From NCBI GenBank assembly GCA_964022665.1, contig CAXIDF010000004.1:62001-126000 (forward strand): a DNA stretch of 64,000 nt. Reading direction: 5' to 3'. The notes under the pieces are model-generated. The model did not search any database, was not told the DNA's origin, and saw only the letters and a program-made list of their open reading frames with translations. Within the stretch, counting starts at the first letter, position 1; every line of letters starts with the position of its first letter. Made by a program: the position numbers and the translations under genes. Below are positions 60,569 to 64,000 of the stretch, in pieces. This stretch comes from Haliea sp964022665. GTDB taxonomy: Bacteria; Pseudomonadota; Gammaproteobacteria; Pseudomonadales; Halieaceae.

Positions 60569-63189
60569 AGCTGCTCACCCTCACCCTGGAAAACTGGCGC
60601 GGCGTCAGCGCAAGCCACATTGAATTCGATGCCGGCGTCACCCTGATTGAAGGCCCCAACGAGGTCGGCAAGTCCTCCCTGGTGGAGGCCCTGCGCATGC
60701 TGTTTCAGGTCAAGTCCGGCTCCCAGGCGGCTCAAGTGAAAGCGGTAAAGCCCGTAGATCAGGACGTGGGCAGCAGCGTCGCCGCCGAAGTGCGCTGCGG
60801 CGACTACCACTTCGAGTACCGCAAAACCTATAACCGCAAACACGGCACCGAACTGCGTATCCTTGCGCCACGGGCGGAACAGCTCACCGGCGACGACGCC
60901 CACAATCGCGCCTGGGACATCCTCAGCCGCCACATGGACATGGCCCTGTGGGATGCCCTGCTGGTGGAGCAGGGCAAGGAGATCGGAGGCGTCAAACTGG
61001 CGGACTCCGACGGCCTTGCCCGGGCGCTGGACAATGCCGCCGGCGGCGCCGGGATCAGCGGCGAGGAAAGCGCCCTGTTCGACGCGGTGCAGGACGAATA
61101 CGAACGCTACTTCACCCTCAAGACCGGCAAGGCGCGCTACGCCGACGCGCAACAGCGGGTGGAGCAACAGCAGGAGCGCGTGCAGAAACTGCAGGCCACC
61201 CTGCGCGAACTTGATGAGGACCTGCGCCGTTTCGAGAGCGTTTCCGCGGAGATTTCCCGCCTGCAGCGCGCGGTGCCTGAACTGACAGCGGCACAGGAAC
61301 AGCACGCCCAGCGCTGGGCGGCCATCGACGGCCTGCAGTCCCGCCTGGCTGCGAAAGAGCATGATGCCAAGCCCCTGCAAGACCTGCTGCACAACGCCCG
61401 CAACCAGTGGCAGCAGCGCCAGCAGGCGGTGGCGGATATCGCCCACCGGGAACAGCAGCTGCAACAACAGCAGGGCGCACTGCAGCCGCTGGCGGAACAG
61501 GTGTCGCAACTGGAGCGCACCGTGCAGGCCGCCGAGGCCACCCAGCGGGAACTGCAAATCCAGCGCCGCGCCCTGCAACAGGCCCTGCAGCAGGCCCGAC
61601 GGGATGCCGACTATCTGCACGATGCCGCCGAACTGAAACGCGTGGAAACATTGCTGGAAAAGGTGAATGCCCAACGCGGCGAACTGCTGGCTGCGCGCGA
61701 AACCCTCGCGGGCATCCACATTACCCGTGCCGGGCGCAAGGCCATACAGGCTGCCGCCAGCGCGCTGGACGTGGCCACCCGCACCCGCGACAACGCCGCC
61801 ACCCGCCTCACCATTGAGGCCCAGCAGGCGCTGGACTGGCAGCTGGATGGTCAGCCCGTTGCGCTGCGAGCGGGTGAAACACTGGATCGGCACGTCGCGG
61901 CCGCCCTGCTGTTGGAGATTCCCGAGCTGGCGCACATTCGCATCGCCCCCGCAGCCTCCGCCGGCGAACTGTTGGCGGAGGTGGAGGCACGGCAGCAGGA
62001 ACTGGATACCCTGCTGGCGCGCTTCCAGGTGGGCAGCGTGGAGCAGGCCATCACCCTGGATGAACGGCGGGTGGATGCGGAACAGGCTGTGAACATCCTG
62101 CGCGAGCGCATCGAGGAGATGCTGCAAGGCGCGGATGAAGCATCCTTGCAGGCGGATTGCACGCGGCTGCAGCAGGCCTGTACGGCGGCCCTGCAACAGC
62201 GCGATCCCGGCCAGCCTCTGCCCGCGAGCGCGCATGAGGCCAAGCAGCAGCTGGAAACCGCCGGTGAAGCACTGGATGCCTGCGAATCCGAGCTGGACCA
62301 GGAAAATGGTCGGCTGGAGGAACAGCGCGCCGAACTCACCCGCGCCCAGGCCAGCCTGCATCAGGCCAGCATTGAGGTGAATGCGCTGACCAGCGTGCTG
62401 GAAGATAAGCGCAACAGCCTGGCGCAAGCGGTAGCCGCCGAGCCGGATGCCGCGCTGGAGCAGGCTGTAACGGCGCGGGAGCAACAGCTCGCGGCAATCA
62501 CCGGGGAGTTGGAACAGCTGCGGGCAGAGCTACAAGCCGCAGACCCAGGCACCGTAAAGCTGCAACTGGACAACGCCAGCCACGCCCTGCGTCGGGCCGA
62601 GCGCGACATCATCGACCAGCAACAGGAACAGGCCGTACTCAAGAGTCGGCTGGACCGCGCCCAGGCCAACGGCTTGTTCGAAGAACTGGAAGCCGCCGAG
62701 CAGGCGCTGGCAGAAGCCGAGGACACCCTGGCCGCCACCGAGCGTCGCGCCGCCGCCGCCAAACTGCTGTGGGAGACACTTAACGAACACCGCGACGCCT
62801 CCCGCCAGGCCTACGTGCGCCCCCTGCGAGAGGGCATCCAGAACCTGGGCAAGATCGTTTTCGGCAGGGATTTCGACATCGCGCTCGCCGAGGACTGGAC
62901 GATCCTCAGCGTCACCCGCAGCGGCCGAACCGTACCCTTCGACTCCCTCAGCGTGGGCGCCAAGGAACAGCTCGGCATCCTCACCCGCCTGGCCGCCGCC
63001 CGCATCGTCGCCGACGAGGGCGGCGTGCCGGTGATCATCGACGACGCCCTGGGCTTCTCTGACCCCAGCCGACTGCAGAGCATGGGTGCGGCGATTGCTG
63101 CGGCGGGAAGGGACGCGCAGGTGGTGGTGCTGACGTGTACGCCGGGGCGGTTTATGTATTTGGGGGAGGTGGGCGTGAGGAGGTTGTGA
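60565..63189 (+). CDS. SbcC/YhaN-like SMC-type ATPase
   Basis: The 874-residue protein has Walker A G30-P-N-E-V-G-K36-S near the N-terminus, two long coiled-coil arms, and a C-terminal signature FDSLSVGAKEQLGILTRLAA with Walker B VPVIIDDALGF. It lacks the CxxC zinc hook of Rad50/SbcC; instead the middle (QALDWQLDGQPVALRAGETL to LAHIRIAPAASAG) looks like a small folded insert, as in YhaN. About 170 residues shorter than E. coli SbcC. Works with the coupled nuclease, likely on DNA ends or hairpins. The frame upstream of 60565 is antisense-like and ignored. Confidence 0.9.
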   Translation: MKLLTLTLENWRGVSASHIEFDAGVTLIEGPNEVGKSSLVEALRMLFQVKSGSQAAQVKAVKPVDQDVGSSVAAEVRCGDYHFEYRKTYNRKHGTELRILAPRAEQLTGDDAHNRAWDILSRHMDMALWDALLVEQGKEIGGVKLADSDGLARALDNAAGGAGISGEESALFDAVQDEYERYFTLKTGKARYADAQQRVEQQQERVQKLQATLRELDEDLRRFESVSAEISRLQRAVPELTAAQEQHAQRWAAIDGLQSRLAAKEHDAKPLQDLLHNARNQWQQRQQAVADIAHREQQLQQQQGALQPLAEQVSQLERTVQAAEATQRELQIQRRALQQALQQARRDADYLHDAAELKRVETLLEKVNAQRGELLAARETLAGIHITRAGRKAIQAAASALDVATRTRDNAATRLTIEAQQALDWQLDGQPVALRAGETLDRHVAAALLLEIPELAHIRIAPAASAGELLAEVEARQQELDTLLARFQVGSVEQAITLDERRVDAEQAVNILRERIEEMLQGADEASLQADCTRLQQACTAALQQRDPGQPLPASAHEAKQQLETAGEALDACESELDQENGRLEEQRAELTRAQASLHQASIEVNALTSVLEDKRNSLAQAVAAEPDAALEQAVTAREQQLAAITGELEQLRAELQAADPGTVKLQLDNASHALRRAERDIIDQQQEQAVLKSRLDRAQANGLFEELEAAEQALAEAEDTLAATERRAAAAKLLWETLNEHRDASRQAYVRPLREGIQNLGKIVFGRDFDIALAEDWTILSVTRSGRTVPFDSLSVGAKEQLGILTRLAAARIVADEGGVPVIIDDALGFSDPSRLQSMGAAIAAAGRDAQVVVLTCTPGRFMYLGEVGVRRL

Positions 63190-63367
63190 ATGTGTGCAGC
63201 GCAACTCGAGGACCGCTAAATCTCGTTGGATTGTGGGTGGGAAGAGTGTGGTATCTATATGAATGTAGGGAAAACCTACGAGGTCTGGGCGAGGTTTTTG
63301 GGAGTTAGCCGGCTTGGTCTTTCTAGTACGCTGTTAGATTACTTTCAACATCCAGCAAGGACTAATA

Positions 63368-64000
63368 GTGACTAAAGAAGTAGAACTGCAATGGATTTCC
63401 GGATTCTGGAGAAGAATAGGTGCCCTATTCATCGACACTTCACTACTTGGCGCGACCGGCTTAGCGCTGGGGTTATTCTTTGAAAGCTTCTTTGTTCAAT
63501 TGGGAGGATGGGGACGTCTGGTTGGTTTTTCAATCGCCCTTATCTACTTTGGCGTGATGAACAGCTCTATCGCCGGAGGTCAAACATTAGGCAAGAAGGC
63601 TTTGAAGATTAGAGTCGTCGATTCCAATAACTCCCCAATAGACCCTTGGAAATCTATACTCCGTTACTTGATTCTGGCAGTTCCATTCTCTCTAAATGGG
63701 TCTCAGTTTTCTAATGAAGCGGTGAGTTCTTTTCTCATCTATCCGCTTTCATTAATAATATTTGGCGGTCTTCTGTCGACTTTATACTTATACATTTTCA
63801 ATAGAGTTACCCGTCAGTCATTGCATGATCTAGTGGTTGGTACCTTTGTTGTTAATGCAAATGTAGAAAAGCAAGAGCCTGGGGAGGTCTGGAATGTTCA
63901 TCTCATAATAGTTGCAGCGCTATTTCTGACAGCGGCCGTTGTTCCGGCTTTCACTACTCAGCTAGCTCATAGTGAACCATTCAAGGGGGTGCTGGCCGTC
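63368..64000 (+). CDS. RDD family membrane protein, N-terminal part (runs off window end)
   Basis: GTG 63368 with AAGGA 9 bases upstream opens a frame to the window end (211 codons): VTKEVELQWISGFWRRIGAL, FIDTSLLGATGLALGLFF, AGGQTLGKKALKIRVVDSNN and RQSLHDLVVGTFVV. The FWRRIGALFID, GQTLGKKALKIRVVD and SLHDLVVGT boxes define RDD proteins (two to three helices at the N-terminus, function variable). The last part adds a further membrane helix NVHLIIVAALFLTAAVVPAF, so it may be a fusion. The stretch is visibly AT-richer than its neighbours, with codons such as ATA, TTA and AAT common, suggesting transfer. Confidence 0.8.
   Translation, partial: MTKEVELQWISGFWRRIGALFIDTSLLGATGLALGLFFESFFVQLGGWGRLVGFSIALIYFGVMNSSIAGGQTLGKKALKIRVVDSNNSPIDPWKSILRYLILAVPFSLNGSQFSNEAVSSFLIYPLSLIIFGGLLSTLYLYIFNRVTRQSLHDLVVGTFVVNANVEKQEPGEVWNVHLIIVAALFLTAAVVPAFTTQLAHSEPFKGVLAV

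Noticed and set aside
1..64000. CRISPR array, insertion sequences, prophage, rRNA operon
   Set aside because: No regularly spaced repeats, transposase or integrase domains, phage structural genes or rRNA sequence were seen in either strand.

Overview
The window is about 64 kb of GC-rich bacterial chromosome. The gene order alaS-lysC-csrA with a nearby tRNA-Ser(GCU), two TonB-dependent receptors, GreB, and many exported hydrolases and small lipoproteins point to a marine gammaproteobacterium, most likely of the Halieaceae/Cellvibrionales type. That placement is inferred from gene content, not from a marker-gene tree.

Layout. (1) 1-17.4 kb is a catabolic island. It holds uxuA (partial, minus strand), then on the plus strand a Gfo/Idh oxidoreductase, an NRAMP-fold transporter lacking the metal-binding motifs, a second Gfo/Idh oxidoreductase, a BtuB-like TonB-dependent receptor and a PVC-type dehydrogenase with a C-terminal cytochrome c. 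These are followed by a Tat-exported TIM-barrel isomerase-like protein, a second receptor, a DUF3604 (PHP) protein, a ThuA-like protein, a broken KDPG aldolase and a type I sulfatase. Four near-identical copies of a 19-bp site, TGGCAAGGTGGTNNGACCA, precede the transcription units and look like the operator of one GntR/FadR-type regulator that is not encoded here. I read the island as a regulon for a sulfated, uronate-containing glycan or glycoside. Much of the chemistry appears to be periplasmic and redox-based (3-keto-glycoside type), with uxuA and formerly eda feeding uronate products to KDPG.

(2) 17.4-35.9 kb is mostly ordinary genes: an HSL-type hydrolase, a luciferase-like monooxygenase, two small membrane proteins, gcvP, a class C beta-lactamase-fold hydrolase, a large hydrolase lipoprotein, greB, an M23 peptidase, a Trm112-like protein, a HIT protein, alaS, lysC, csrA, an S45 acylase lipoprotein and tRNA-Ser.

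(3) 35.9-40.4 kb holds a BKACE enzyme, acylphosphatase and exonuclease III, then a cluster of decayed genes: a methyltransferase stub, a frameshifted membrane protein, a BrnT/BrnA toxin-antitoxin pair with in-frame amber codons, and a deleted N-formylglutamate amidohydrolase.

(4) 40.4-52.6 kb has a GST, an esterase, an APC permease, DUF2889 and DUF1330 proteins, an SDR, a membrane diguanylate cyclase, an M28 peptidase, two tandem mini-lipoproteins, a serine hydrolase lipoprotein and a CNNM/CBS protein.

(5) 52.6-58 kb contains a tight three-gene minus-strand operon: an ATP-grasp ligase, a 668-residue protein with a possible Cys-His-Asn papain-like triad, and a fatty acid hydroxylase/sterol desaturase. 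An ADP-ribosylglycohydrolase is divergent to it. The operon is my best candidate for an undescribed biosynthetic or modification system.

(6) 58-64 kb has a two-repeat periplasmic protein, a coiled-coil membrane protein with no proper start, an SbcD/SbcC-like (YhaO/YhaN-like) pair and an AT-richer RDD membrane protein running off the end. No rRNA, CRISPR array, IS element or prophage was seen.
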